A DNA stretch of 6,465 bases from Gammaproteobacteria bacterium (lineage in GTDB: Bacteria > Pseudomonadota > Gammaproteobacteria > Comchoanobacterales > Comchoanobacteraceae). Below are positions 1 to 6,303 of the stretch, piece by piece. The stretch lies in contig JAURNZ010000013.1 of assembly GCA_030829925.1 (NCBI GenBank), positions 1 to 6,465 of the forward strand, given 5' to 3'. The position numbers were made by a program, and so were the translations under genes. The notes beneath the pieces are model-generated. The model saw only the letters and a list, made by a program, of their open reading frames with translations, had not been told where the DNA came from and searched no databases. Numbering within the stretch: the stretch's first letter is position 1; each line of letters starts with the position of its first letter.

Positions 1-1
1 C

Positions 2-2395
2 AGTATTAAGGTTTTAAAAGGTCTAGAGGCTGTTAGAAAACGCCCCGGGATGTATATTGGAGACACAGACGATGGCACTGGTCTTCATCATATGGTGTTT
101 GAGGTTATTGATAACTCAATCGATGAAGCGCTTGCGGGTCATTGTGATCATATAACCGTTAAGGTCCATCCAGATGACTCAGTTACAGTTCGAGATAATG
201 GTCGGGGTATTCCAGTAGATATGCACCCTGAGGAAAATCGTTCGGCAGCAGAAGTTATTATGACTGTCTTGCATGCAGGTGGTAAGTTTGATGCAGAAGC
301 CTACAAAACACCAGGTGGTCTTCACGGTGTGGGTGTTTCAGTTGTTAATGCATTGTCTGAATCTTTAGTATTAACCATTTATAAAAATGGCAAAATCCAT
401 CAGCAAAAATATCATAATGGTGACCCTGAGTCTCCAATAGCAGTGATTGCAGATACAAAAGAAACCGGTACACAGGTCCATTTTAAGCCTTCTAGAGAGA
501 TCTTTTCTATTACTGAGATGACCTATGGTATACTTTCAAAACGTTTGCGTGAACTTGCATTTTTAAATGCAGGTATCAAAATCTCATTGGAAGATGAACG
601 AACAGATAAGAAAGAAACTTTCTTTTATGAGGGTGGCGTAAAAGAGTTTGTTCAATATTTAAATCAAAACAAAACCCCAATTTGCGATAAAATTGTTTAT
701 TTTAAGGCAGAGAAATCTAATATTCGTGTTGAGATTGGTATGCAGTGGAACGATGGTTATAATGAAAGCCTATATTGCTTCACCAATAATATTCCTCAGC
801 CTGACGGCGGTGCTCACTTAGCTGGATTTAGAGGGGCTTTAACGCGTTCATTCAACAAATTTGTTGAAGAATCAGGCATGGTTAAAAAAGGTCAAAAGTT
901 TAATCTATCTGGTGAGGATGCTAGAGAAGGTTTGAGCGCTGTACTGTCAGTATTTATGCATGACCCTAAGTTCTCATCGCAAACTAAACATAAACTGGTA
1001 TCTTCTGATGTAAGACCAGTGGTTGAGTCTCTAACTACTCAATATTTAAATGATTTCTTGTTAGAAAATCCAAATGAAGCTAAACTTATCATTCATAAAA
1101 TACAAGAAGCTGCTAGGGTAAGAGAAGCAACAAGAAAAGCGCGTGAAATGAGTCGTCGTAAAACAGTTCTTGATGTTGCAAACCTGCCGGGTAAATTAGC
1201 AGATTGCCAAGAAAGTGACCCTTCTAAGTGTGAAGTGTATTTGGTTGAGGGTGATTCTGCGGGTGGTTCGGCTAAACAAGGTCGTGATCGTCGTTTCCAA
1301 GCCATCTTACCATTAAGAGGTAAAATCCTTAATGTTGAAAAAGCGCGTTTTGATAAAATGCTTGGTTCAGCAGAGATTGGCACCTTGATTTCTGCATTAG
1401 GTTGCGGGATTGGTCGAGAAGCATATAATCCTGACAATCTTAGATACCACAGAATTGTACTGATGACCGATGCGGATGTTGATGGTGCGCATATTCGAAC
1501 ATTGTTATTAACTTTCTTCTACAGACAAATGCCAGAACTGGTTGAAAGAGGACATTTATACATCGCTCAACCGCCTTTATATAAAGTAAAAAGAGGCAAA
1601 CGTGAAGAGTATCTATTGGATGATCAAGCATTCAATGCCTATTTGCTGAATCAGGCTGTGGAAGATGCACAATGTTTCCCTGATGCAAATAGCCCACATA
1701 TGAAATCTGACGATTTTAAGTCTTTCTTTAGTCTGTATCAGAAAGCAAAAGATGCTTCTCAGCGTTTGTCACATCGTTATCCAGCTTTGTTTTTAGAAAG
1801 TTTATTGTATTTGCCAAGAGTGACGGAAGCAACACTTCAGGACCAAGCAGCGATGCAAAGCTGGATTGATCAAGCAAACGAGCATTTTGCAAAAAGAATT
1901 GAACTTGACTCTGAAAAATTTGTGGTTCGTATGGGTGCAAGTAGTGAAGAAGGTAACTTCAGCATGGTCCTTGAGCATACGAAGCACGAAGTTAACAAGA
2001 GCTTCATAATTGCGCCTGAGTTCTTCATGTCTGACTTATATCAAGTCTGCGGTAAAGTGATTGATACCATCGATACTCAGTTTACAGACACTGCGTATGT
2101 TATGTCTGGTGAGACAAAAACAGATTTAATTGATGTGCCACAAGGTTTAAACCAATTGCTTGCAGCAGTTCAGAAAGGATTGCATATCCAGCGCTATAAA
2201 GGTCTCGGTGAAATGATGCCTGAACAGCTTTGGGAGACGACCATGAACCCTGAAAATAGAAGAATGCTTCAGGTTAAAATTGGTGATGCGATGGAAGCAG
2301 ACCAGATCTTTACAACATTGATGGGTGATCAGGTTGAGCCAAGAAAGCACTTCATTGAAGACAATGCTTTGTTAGCCGATAACATTGATATCTAA
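2..2395 (+). CDS. gyrB: DNA gyrase subunit B (5' partial)
   Basis: ATPase subunit of type II topoisomerase; with GyrA it introduces negative supercoils in the cytoplasm using ATP. The frame is open from base 2, so the true start lies before the window. By alignment to remembered E. coli GyrB about 8 residues are missing, giving a protein near 805 aa (E. coli 804). In visible numbering, the GHKL ATPase Glu (E. coli E42) and Asn (N46) sit in FEVIDNSIDE, the Bergerat motif is RDNGRGIP, and the lid is GGLHGVGVSVVNA. TOPRIM has EGDSAGGSA with Glu416 (E. coli E424) and DADVDG starting at Asp490 (E. coli D498). An insertion of roughly 160 residues (about 545-705) precedes the C-terminal RYKGLGEM at 731-738, as in gammaproteobacterial GyrB. 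The protein ends NIDI as in E. coli. Oddities are Lys at the coumarin-contact position (E. coli R136) and GEMMPEQ where GEMNPEQ is usual. dnaN/recF are the expected upstream neighbours, outside the window. Confidence 0.98.
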   Translation, partial: SIKVLKGLEAVRKRPGMYIGDTDDGTGLHHMVFEVIDNSIDEALAGHCDHITVKVHPDDSVTVRDNGRGIPVDMHPEENRSAAEVIMTVLHAGGKFDAEAYKTPGGLHGVGVSVVNALSESLVLTIYKNGKIHQQKYHNGDPESPIAVIADTKETGTQVHFKPSREIFSITEMTYGILSKRLRELAFLNAGIKISLEDERTDKKETFFYEGGVKEFVQYLNQNKTPICDKIVYFKAEKSNIRVEIGMQWNDGYNESLYCFTNNIPQPDGGAHLAGFRGALTRSFNKFVEESGMVKKGQKFNLSGEDAREGLSAVLSVFMHDPKFSSQTKHKLVSSDVRPVVESLTTQYLNDFLLENPNEAKLIIHKIQEAARVREATRKAREMSRRKTVLDVANLPGKLADCQESDPSKCEVYLVEGDSAGGSAKQGRDRRFQAILPLRGKILNVEKARFDKMLGSAEIGTLISALGCGIGREAYNPDNLRYHRIVLMTDADVDGAHIRTLLLTFFYRQMPELVERGHLYIAQPPLYKVKRGKREEYLLDDQAFNAYLLNQAVEDAQCFPDANSPHMKSDDFKSFFSLYQKAKDASQRLSHRYPALFLESLLYLPRVTEATLQDQAAMQSWIDQANEHFAKRIELDSEKFVVRMGASSEEGNFSMVLEHTKHEVNKSFIIAPEFFMSDLYQVCGKVIDTIDTQFTDTAYVMSGETKTDLIDVPQGLNQLLAAVQKGLHIQRYKGLGEMMPEQLWETTMNPENRRMLQVKIGDAMEADQIFTTLMGDQVEPRKHFIEDNALLADNIDI

Positions 2396-2401
2396 TTTAT
2401 A

Positions 2402-2926
2402 CTAGGTGTAGCTAGCTCTGGCTAGCTCACAGTAATGTAACGCACTTTTTTGAATATGAGCCTCTTCTGCTTCAGTTAGAGGCCTTATTTTTTTTGCCGG
2501 TGAACCTAAATATAAGAAACCAGACTCAAGTGTTTGGTTTTCAGTAACCAATGATCTTGCGCCTAAGATAACATTGGGATGTATGATGCTACCATCCATG
2601 ACGATACTCCCCATTCCTATTAAACAATCATCCATGACATGACAGGCATGAAGCATCACTTGGTGCCCAATGGTAACACGATCCCCAACAATGCAAGGAA
2701 TGCCATTGGGTGGCGTTAATGCTTGGGAAGCACAATGAATGATGGTGCCATCTTGTATGTTGGTTTGTTGTCCTATCGTGATGGCTTGCACATCTGCTCT
2801 TAATACTGCATAAGGCCATATAGAGCTTTCTGAACTAATTTTGCAGTCTCCAATGATAAGCGCTGTGTCATCACAATAACTGTCTGAATTGATGGAAGGA
2901 TATTTGTTTTGAAAGGATTTGATCAT
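2402..2926 (-). CDS. gamma-carbonic anhydrase-like hexapeptide-repeat protein (YrdA family)
   Basis: A left-handed beta-helix protein of the gamma-carbonic anhydrase/YrdA/PaaY family, probably a cytoplasmic trimer binding a metal between subunits. Using the start at 2926 it has 174 aa, close to E. coli YrdA as I recall it. Repeated hexapeptide-type rungs run through the middle (IGDCKI, IGQQTNIQDG, VGDRVTIGH, IGMGSIVMDG, ILGARSLV). The three expected metal-ligand His are present: His64 in TIIHC, and His88 and His93 in IGHQVMLHAC. The C-terminus has the family signature YLGSPAKKIRPL, followed by an acidic helix. An in-frame Met 12 codons upstream (2962) would add a basic tail without family support and has no Shine-Dalgarno; the 2926 start matches the family N-terminus, although its own AGG lies 15 nt away. 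Carbonic anhydrase activity is unproven for many members, so the substrate is open. It is convergent with gyrB and divergent from the next gene. Confidence 0.9.
   Translation of the reverse strand: MIKSFQNKYPSINSDSYCDDTALIIGDCKISSESSIWPYAVLRADVQAITIGQQTNIQDGTIIHCASQALTPPNGIPCIVGDRVTIGHQVMLHACHVMDDCLIGMGSIVMDGSIIHPNVILGARSLVTENQTLESGFLYLGSPAKKIRPLTEAEEAHIQKSALHYCELARASYT
2410..2427. other. perfect hairpin at the gyrB / carbonic-anhydrase-like convergent junction
   Basis: A 7-bp perfect inverted repeat (AGCTAGC / GCTAGCT, loop TCTG), extendable by GTG/CAC across a one-base bulge, begins 15 bp after the gyrB stop and covers the last codons of the minus-strand gene. Neither strand has a T-run directly after it, so it is not a canonical intrinsic terminator. 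It could block RNA 3' ends or be chance, since the internal GCTAGC is itself palindromic. Confidence 0.35.
2460..2495 (+). terminator. candidate intrinsic terminator of gyrB, inside the opposite-strand gene
   Basis: On the plus strand GCCTCT (2460-2465) pairs with AGAGGC (2478-2483). A second small stem, CTG/CAG (2467-2469 / 2473-2475), sits inside. The hairpin is followed by CTTATTTTTTTT (2484-2495), a good T-tract. It lies about 65 nt after the gyrB stop, the right place to end gyrB mRNA. The same bases encode the conserved Lys-Lys-Ile-Arg-Pro-Leu region of the minus-strand protein, so part of the pattern (the A-run of Lys codons) could be forced by that protein. Confidence 0.5.
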
Positions 2927-2969
2927 AAATTTTAATATACGCCTGTGTTTTAGAAAATTCATTAAAAAA

Positions 2970-3007
2970 TTGAAAATTGAAATGTGGTTCTATAAAATTG
3001 TTATAAA
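2970..3007 (+). promoter_or_regulatory. possible sigma70-type promoter for the Methyltransf_24 gene
   Basis: The short divergent gap is very AT-rich. It holds two TTGAAA boxes (2970-2975, 2977-2982) and two TATAAA boxes (2991-2996, 3002-3007). Spacings are 15 nt (first with first) or 19 nt (second with second), both off the 17-nt optimum. In such AT-rich sequence matches occur by chance, so this is weak. Confidence 0.25.
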
Positions 3008-3008
3008 T

Positions 3009-3012
3009 AGGA
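3009..3012 (+). promoter_or_regulatory. Shine-Dalgarno AGGA that decides the methyltransferase start
   Basis: AGGA lies only 1 nt before the first ATG (3014) but 10 nt before the second in-frame ATG (3023). The spacing favours 3023 as the true start. Confidence 0.55.
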
Positions 3013-3022
3013 AATGAATATT

Positions 3023-3778
3023 ATGAAAATTTTTGGCGGAAGTAAACTTTTCTTTTTTATAAAATGTAATACGCCTTTATGGGTGATTAAAAGTTATATA
3101 TTTTTTAAGTATAGATATCATTTCAAGAGAAGAAAACTAAGAGTAAATAGAGATAAATTTGTAGATCAGGTAAGGCAAAAGCTAACCCTCGATCATAATT
3201 GGTTTACACATGCCATCCCCTTATGGCTAATTGCATTTAGTAACACAGGTTTTGAAGCCTCAAAAAAAATAAAATGTTTAGAAATAGGAAGTTTTCAAGG
3301 GTTATCTGCCTACTTTACACTAAATCATTTTAGTAATGCCAGCTTGGTTTGTGTTGATACCTGGGAGGGCGCAGACGAACATCGAAATCAGGAACACACC
3401 ACCAAAGAAATATTAGGTAGTATTGAGACAACCTTTGATAAAAACCTTACAGTTTTTTCAGAAAGATTGGAGAAATTTAAAGGCACTTCCTTAGCATATT
3501 TTAATAAGCATTTTGCACTAGATGCTTATGATATGATTTATGTAGATGGTTCACATCATTCTGATGATGTCATCGTGGATGCCGTAAAGTCATTTGAGAT
3601 GTTAAAGATTGGTGGCCTACTCATTTTCGATGATTATTTTTGGACGTATTACAAAAGAAAGATAGATAATCCAGCAGGTGCCATCAATGCTTTTTTAAGG
3701 CTCAAGCGTCATCAGTTGAAAATTGTAAGTTTTGGTCACCAGTTGATTGTGCAAAAAATATCGAGTTCAGAAAGATAG
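3023..3778 (+). CDS. class I SAM-dependent methyltransferase (Methyltransf_24-like)
   Basis: A predicted methyltransferase using S-adenosylmethionine; the acceptor is unknown. From the start at 3023 it is 251 aa (254 from the ATG at 3014, which is badly spaced from the AGGA). The first ~40 residues are hydrophobic/aromatic and then strongly basic, ending in an RYHFKRRK stretch, which may hold the protein at the membrane; there is no clear signal peptide. The Rossmann core starts near residue 85 with SAM motif I (LEIGSFQG, about 86-93). VDTWEG (about 111-116) ends strand 2, YVDGSHH (about 173-179) is the family's acidic motif, and GGLLIFDDY (about 197-205) is strand 5 and its loop. This motif order is typical of Methyltransf_24 proteins, often found among polysaccharide or secondary-metabolite genes. 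It stands alone between the divergent carbonic-anhydrase-like gene and rpiA, and is visibly more AT-rich than gyrB, consistent with transfer. Not related in sequence to the FkbM pair beyond the shared fold. Confidence 0.82.
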   Translation: MKIFGGSKLFFFIKCNTPLWVIKSYIFFKYRYHFKRRKLRVNRDKFVDQVRQKLTLDHNWFTHAIPLWLIAFSNTGFEASKKIKCLEIGSFQGLSAYFTLNHFSNASLVCVDTWEGADEHRNQEHTTKEILGSIETTFDKNLTVFSERLEKFKGTSLAYFNKHFALDAYDMIYVDGSHHSDDVIVDAVKSFEMLKIGGLLIFDDYFWTYYKRKIDNPAGAINAFLRLKRHQLKIVSFGHQLIVQKISSSER

Positions 3779-3784
3779 CTACTG

Positions 3785-3815
3785 ACAGGCATTTTCAAAA
3801 ATGTATGCCTGTTTC
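3785..3815 (+). terminator. candidate terminator after the Methyltransf_24 gene
   Basis: A perfect 8-bp stem, ACAGGCAT (3785-3792) with ATGCCTGT (3805-3812), has a 12-nt AT-rich loop and starts 6 nt after the stop codon. The stem ends in a short T-run (TTT) only, so it may be a weak or attenuating terminator allowing some read-through into rpiA. Confidence 0.5.
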
Positions 3816-3828
3816 ATCACATCTATGT

Positions 3829-3858
3829 TTGAAAACTAAATGCTATGTTTGATATGAT
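3829..3858 (+). promoter_or_regulatory. possible sigma70 promoter for rpiA
   Basis: TTGAAA (3829-3834) and TATGAT (3853-3858) are separated by 18 nt, each one mismatch from consensus. Transcription would begin near 3865, which is the A of the rpiA ATG, implying a leaderless or nearly leaderless mRNA. If instead the transcript starts upstream, the TTTAGG just before the ATG could act as a short-spaced ribosome site. Confidence 0.35.
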
Positions 3859-3864
3859 TTAGGT

Positions 3865-4527
3865 ATGGCTAATGATTTAAAAATGAAAGTGGCTAATGCC
3901 GTTTTTGAAACACTTAATCCAAATGATGTTGTTGGCATTGGCGCTGGCTCAACCGTAAAGTGTTTGGTTGACCTTATGATAGGAAAACAATTTAGTACAA
4001 AGGGGTTAGTGGTTGCTTGTCCTGATTTGTCAACACAGTTTATGGATGCCGGCTTCGAAGTGATCCCCGCTAATTCAGTCAGGCACATAGATGTTTATGT
4101 AGATGGTGCTGATCAAATCATTGAGTCTAGGTGTTGTTTAAAAGGTGGTGGTGGTAGACAAACCATGGAAAAACTTTTAGCTAATATGGCAAAATCCTTT
4201 GTTGTGATGGTGGATGAAAGTAAATGGTCTAACCGTCTTGGAAAAAACATTCCTGTCTCTATTGAAGTATTGCCGGAAGCTAGAAGTTTTGTGGCAAGGC
4301 AATGTGTTCTATTAGGTGGGCAGCCTGTGTATCGCCAGGGTTATAAAACAATGCATAATAACGATATTATTGATGTATACGACCTACCGCTTGCAGAGCC
4401 ATTGGCTTTAGAAGATAAGCTTAATGAGATCATCGGTGTTGTAGGCCATGGTTTGTTTGCATACTGCAGGCCCAATGAAGTATTTATTTCAATGGGTGAT
4501 GGTATTAGGCATCTTGTTGAAAATTAA
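3865..4527 (+). CDS. rpiA: ribose-5-phosphate isomerase A
   Basis: Interconverts ribose 5-phosphate and ribulose 5-phosphate in the non-oxidative pentose phosphate pathway (cytoplasm). At 220 aa it matches the family (E. coli 219). The start at 3865 aligns with the E. coli N-terminus; no other Met does. Seen in order: phosphate-loop GIGAGST (24-30), active-site YVDGAD (78-83) giving Asp80 and Asp83 (E. coli D81, D84), KGGGG (93-97) giving Lys93 (E. coli K94), and Glu102 (E. coli catalytic E103). EVLPEARSFVARQ (134-146), VYRQG (155-159) and GLFAY (196-200) match conserved C-terminal blocks. Unusual are Gln84 after GAD, where the family has Glu (VDGADE), Ala27 in GAGST, and GGRQTMEK where GAALTREK is usual. 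The listed catalytic residues remain, so it is probably active. It is followed after 16 bp by an FkbM-type gene and is probably cotranscribed with it. Confidence 0.95.
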   Translation: MANDLKMKVANAVFETLNPNDVVGIGAGSTVKCLVDLMIGKQFSTKGLVVACPDLSTQFMDAGFEVIPANSVRHIDVYVDGADQIIESRCCLKGGGGRQTMEKLLANMAKSFVVMVDESKWSNRLGKNIPVSIEVLPEARSFVARQCVLLGGQPVYRQGYKTMHNNDIIDVYDLPLAEPLALEDKLNEIIGVVGHGLFAYCRPNEVFISMGDGIRHLVEN

Positions 4528-4530
4528 TTT

Positions 4531-4534
4531 GGAG
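4531..4534 (+). promoter_or_regulatory. Shine-Dalgarno GGAG setting the first FkbM start
   Basis: GGAG, within TTTGGAG, lies 9 nt before the ATG at 4544, directly after the rpiA stop. It shows that translation starts at 4544. The upstream in-frame ATG at 4448, inside rpiA, has no such site and would add residues with no counterpart in the paralogue. Confidence 0.7.
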
Positions 4535-4543
4535 AAAAAATTG

Positions 4544-5410
4544 ATGAATGTGAGCCTCTTTGTGCATAAAAAGTCTTTGCTGAAAAAGTTTGTTCAAAAA
4601 ATTAAAGAAGATGGTGTTTTCTATCATGTTATGATGTTTATTCATAGTGTTTTAAAACAGCCTATGCAAATTGATCATGTTAAACATAAAATATTAAAAA
4701 CCTTGATTCAAAAACACAACTATAAGGTTGCTCATGGTCCTTTTAAGGGTATGAAATTAAATGAGGATCCGATATGGTCAAAATATGATCTTATAACACA
4801 AATGCTTGGTGTTTATGAAAAAAATGTGCTCTCGAAGATAATCGAATTTAGTCAAATAGACGATAGTCTTTTTATTGATTTGGGTGCTGCAGATGGTTAT
4901 TTTGCAGTAGGTGTTGCCTCTGGTGGTATTTTTAAAAAAGTTTGTGCTTTTGAAATAAATAAAAAATCTCAGCAGTGTATGATTAATATTGCCAAGAATA
5001 ATGATTGTATGGATAAGATTAATGTTTATGACGAAGCAAATTATGATTAAATTAAAAAGCTCCTACATAACGAGAAACATTCACCAACTATTTTAATTGA
5101 TATTGAAGGCGCTGAATATACTTTGCTTGATTCCAAGATGTTATCTTTGCTTTCAAATTGTAATGTTATCTGTGAGCTTCATCCATGGGTTAAAAGAAAC
5201 GGTAAAAGAGTTTATCGCAAAGTCGAAGAAGAAAATTTGTTGAAAAATGCTTCAAAGTTTTTTGATGTTGAAATGATTCAACGAGAAAGTTATAGCCCCA
5301 ATGACTTTGAAGAGTTATCAGGTTTTAACGAAGTAGAGCGCTTAATTGCGCTTAGTGAGGGTAGAGGGCCTAACATGCATTGGCTTGTTTTAACACCCAA
5401 GAAAAATTGA
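4544..5410 (+). pseudogene. FkbM-type methyltransferase, broken by an in-frame stop
   Basis: First copy of a tandem pair of FkbM-like (Methyltransf_21-type) SAM methyltransferase genes. Residues 1-168 contain HGPFKGMKLN (64-73), the WSKYDLITQMLGVYE block (78-92) and SAM motif I FIDLGAADGYFAVG (110-123), then CAFE (134-137). Codon 169 is TAA (5048-5050). After it the same reading frame continues without shift through TILIDIEGAEYTLL, ICELHPW, RESYSPNDFEEL and a C-terminus identical to the paralogue, ending at TGA 5408-5410. In the intact paralogue the stop aligns with a Ser codon, so one substitution is enough to explain it. The 168-aa product would lack the IDIEG motif and the C-terminal third and is probably inactive. 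A Met at 5123 could start a 95-aa fragment, but it lies after the IDIEG motif and has no evident ribosome site. A recent nonsense mutation is most likely; a sequencing error is the alternative. Confidence 0.8.
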
Positions 5411-5430
5411 GATGTTTTTAATTTATCTAA
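5323..5430 (+). repeat. 3' direct repeat, copy 1 (end of broken FkbM gene plus flank)
   Basis: Aligns without gaps at an offset of 873 bp to 6196-6303, with 5 mismatches in 108 bp (5334, 5345, 5374, 5414, 5429), about 95% identity. The 46 bp just upstream are about 85% identical and the rest of the genes is clearly lower. It includes ~20 bp of 3' flank homologous to the end of the ygfA gene and its terminator; here the terminator stem is weakened (A at 5429, G at 5414). Confidence 0.9.
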
Positions 5431-5446
5431 ATAGTGAGGTAGGACG

Positions 5447-6283
5447 ATGCTAGCGTTATTCGCATATTCATATTATGGGCTTTTAAAAGCAATCGAAAAA
5501 ATTTTCAGAAATGTGAAGCACTTTCTCTTTTGTAATCCATTTAAAAAAAGATTGCATTTTAAAAATTTAAAAAAGAACATATTAAAGACTATTCTTTCAA
5601 TTCATGGTTATCAAATTGCCTACGGTCCATTTAAAGGTATGCAATTAAACCAATGCAGAAATTGGTCTCGGTATGACCTTATTACCCAGATTCTTGGAAC
5701 ATACGAAACGCATGTGCTGCAAAAATTGATTGCTTTTAGTAAAGGAAAAAATAATGTATTTATTGATTTGGGATCTGCTGATGGATATTTTGCAGTAGGC
5801 ATGGTATTTAGCGGGATTTTTGGTCACGTTTATGCATTTGAAAAAGATGTTGAGATGCAAAGAATAATAAAAAATAATGCTCAACTTAATGGTTGTGAAG
5901 CAAAGATGACTATTCTGGGAGAGGCAGATGAAGCATCTTTGAAAAGTATTATTTCCCAGTGTAAAGAGCCAATAACCATTTTGATTGATATTGAAGGAGA
6001 TGAGTATGATTTGCTTAATCCAAACATGCTATCATTGCTATCCGATTGTAGTATTATTTGCGAATTACACCCATGGATGAAAGAAGATGGTAAAGCGCTG
6101 CAAAAAGCTTTACTTTCGAAAGCAAGTGCTTTTTTTGATATTGAGTTAATTTATAGGGAAAGTTACAATCCTAATGATTTTGAAGAATTATCATGTTTTA
6201 ACGAAGAAGAGCGCTTAGTTGCGCTTAGTGAGGGTAGAGGGCCTAATATGCATTGGCTTGTTTTAACACCCAAGAAAAATTGA
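5447..6283 (+). CDS. FkbM-type SAM-dependent methyltransferase (intact paralogue)
   Basis: A 278-aa predicted methyltransferase related to FkbM proteins, which O-methylate sugars, polysaccharides or natural products; the acceptor here is unknown. An N-terminal stretch of ~50 residues rich in aromatic and Lys residues (amphipathic, possibly peripheral to membrane) precedes YGPFKGMQLN (59-68) and the WSRYDLITQILGTYE block (73-87). SAM motif I is FIDLGSADGYFAVG (105-118), the acidic end of strand 2 is FE (131-132), and the FkbM signature is ILIDIEGDEYDLL (178-190). ICELHPW (204-210) and RESYNPNDFEEL (237-248) are shared with the preceding broken copy. GAGG at 5436-5439, 7 nt before the ATG, supports the start. 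It starts 36 bp after the first copy and ends 7 bp before the convergent cyclo-ligase gene. The gene is AT-rich compared with gyrB. With its neighbour truncated, it is probably the only working member of the pair. Confidence 0.85.
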   Translation: MLALFAYSYYGLLKAIEKIFRNVKHFLFCNPFKKRLHFKNLKKNILKTILSIHGYQIAYGPFKGMQLNQCRNWSRYDLITQILGTYETHVLQKLIAFSKGKNNVFIDLGSADGYFAVGMVFSGIFGHVYAFEKDVEMQRIIKNNAQLNGCEAKMTILGEADEASLKSIISQCKEPITILIDIEGDEYDLLNPNMLSLLSDCSIICELHPWMKEDGKALQKALLSKASAFFDIELIYRESYNPNDFEELSCFNEEERLVALSEGRGPNMHWLVLTPKKN

Positions 6284-6303
6284 GATATTTTTAATTTATC
6301 TCA
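6196..6303 (+). repeat. 3' direct repeat, copy 2 (end of intact FkbM gene plus ygfA tail)
   Basis: Partner of the repeat at 5323-5430. It spans the last 29 codons of the intact methyltransferase, its stop codon, and the first bases of the convergent gene including that gene's stop codon. In this copy the inverted repeat across the junction is perfect. Confidence 0.9.

Noticed and set aside
1093..1987. Minus-strand open frames opposite gyrB
   Set aside because: They resemble no family I know, lie opposite strongly conserved gyrB sequence and have no independent start signals; shadows of the real gene.
2627..2962. Upstream Met (2962) as start of the carbonic-anhydrase-like gene and a second minus-strand frame within it
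   Set aside because: The added 12 residues are not part of the family and lack a ribosome site; the second frame is a Cys/His-rich shadow of the real gene.
4448..4543. Extended start of the first FkbM gene inside rpiA
   Set aside because: The extra residues are the rpiA sequence read in another frame, without a ribosome site; GGAG at 4531-4534 points to 4544.
5048..5050. Reassigned or programmed-readthrough TAA
   Set aside because: gyrB, rpiA and ygfA end at TAA exactly where their families end, so TAA is a normal stop; the local context shows no recognised readthrough signal.
5030..5070. Frameshift as the cause of the split FkbM gene
   Set aside because: The upstream and downstream parts are in the same frame, so a substitution and not an indel explains the break.
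5123..5410. Separate 95-aa gene after the internal stop
   Set aside because: It is in the same frame as the upstream part and matches the C-terminal third of the paralogue; it lacks a methyltransferase SAM motif and a clear ribosome site.
5620..5884. Minus-strand frames opposite the intact FkbM gene
   Set aside because: Opposite conserved motifs of the FkbM gene and without recognisable domains; shadows.
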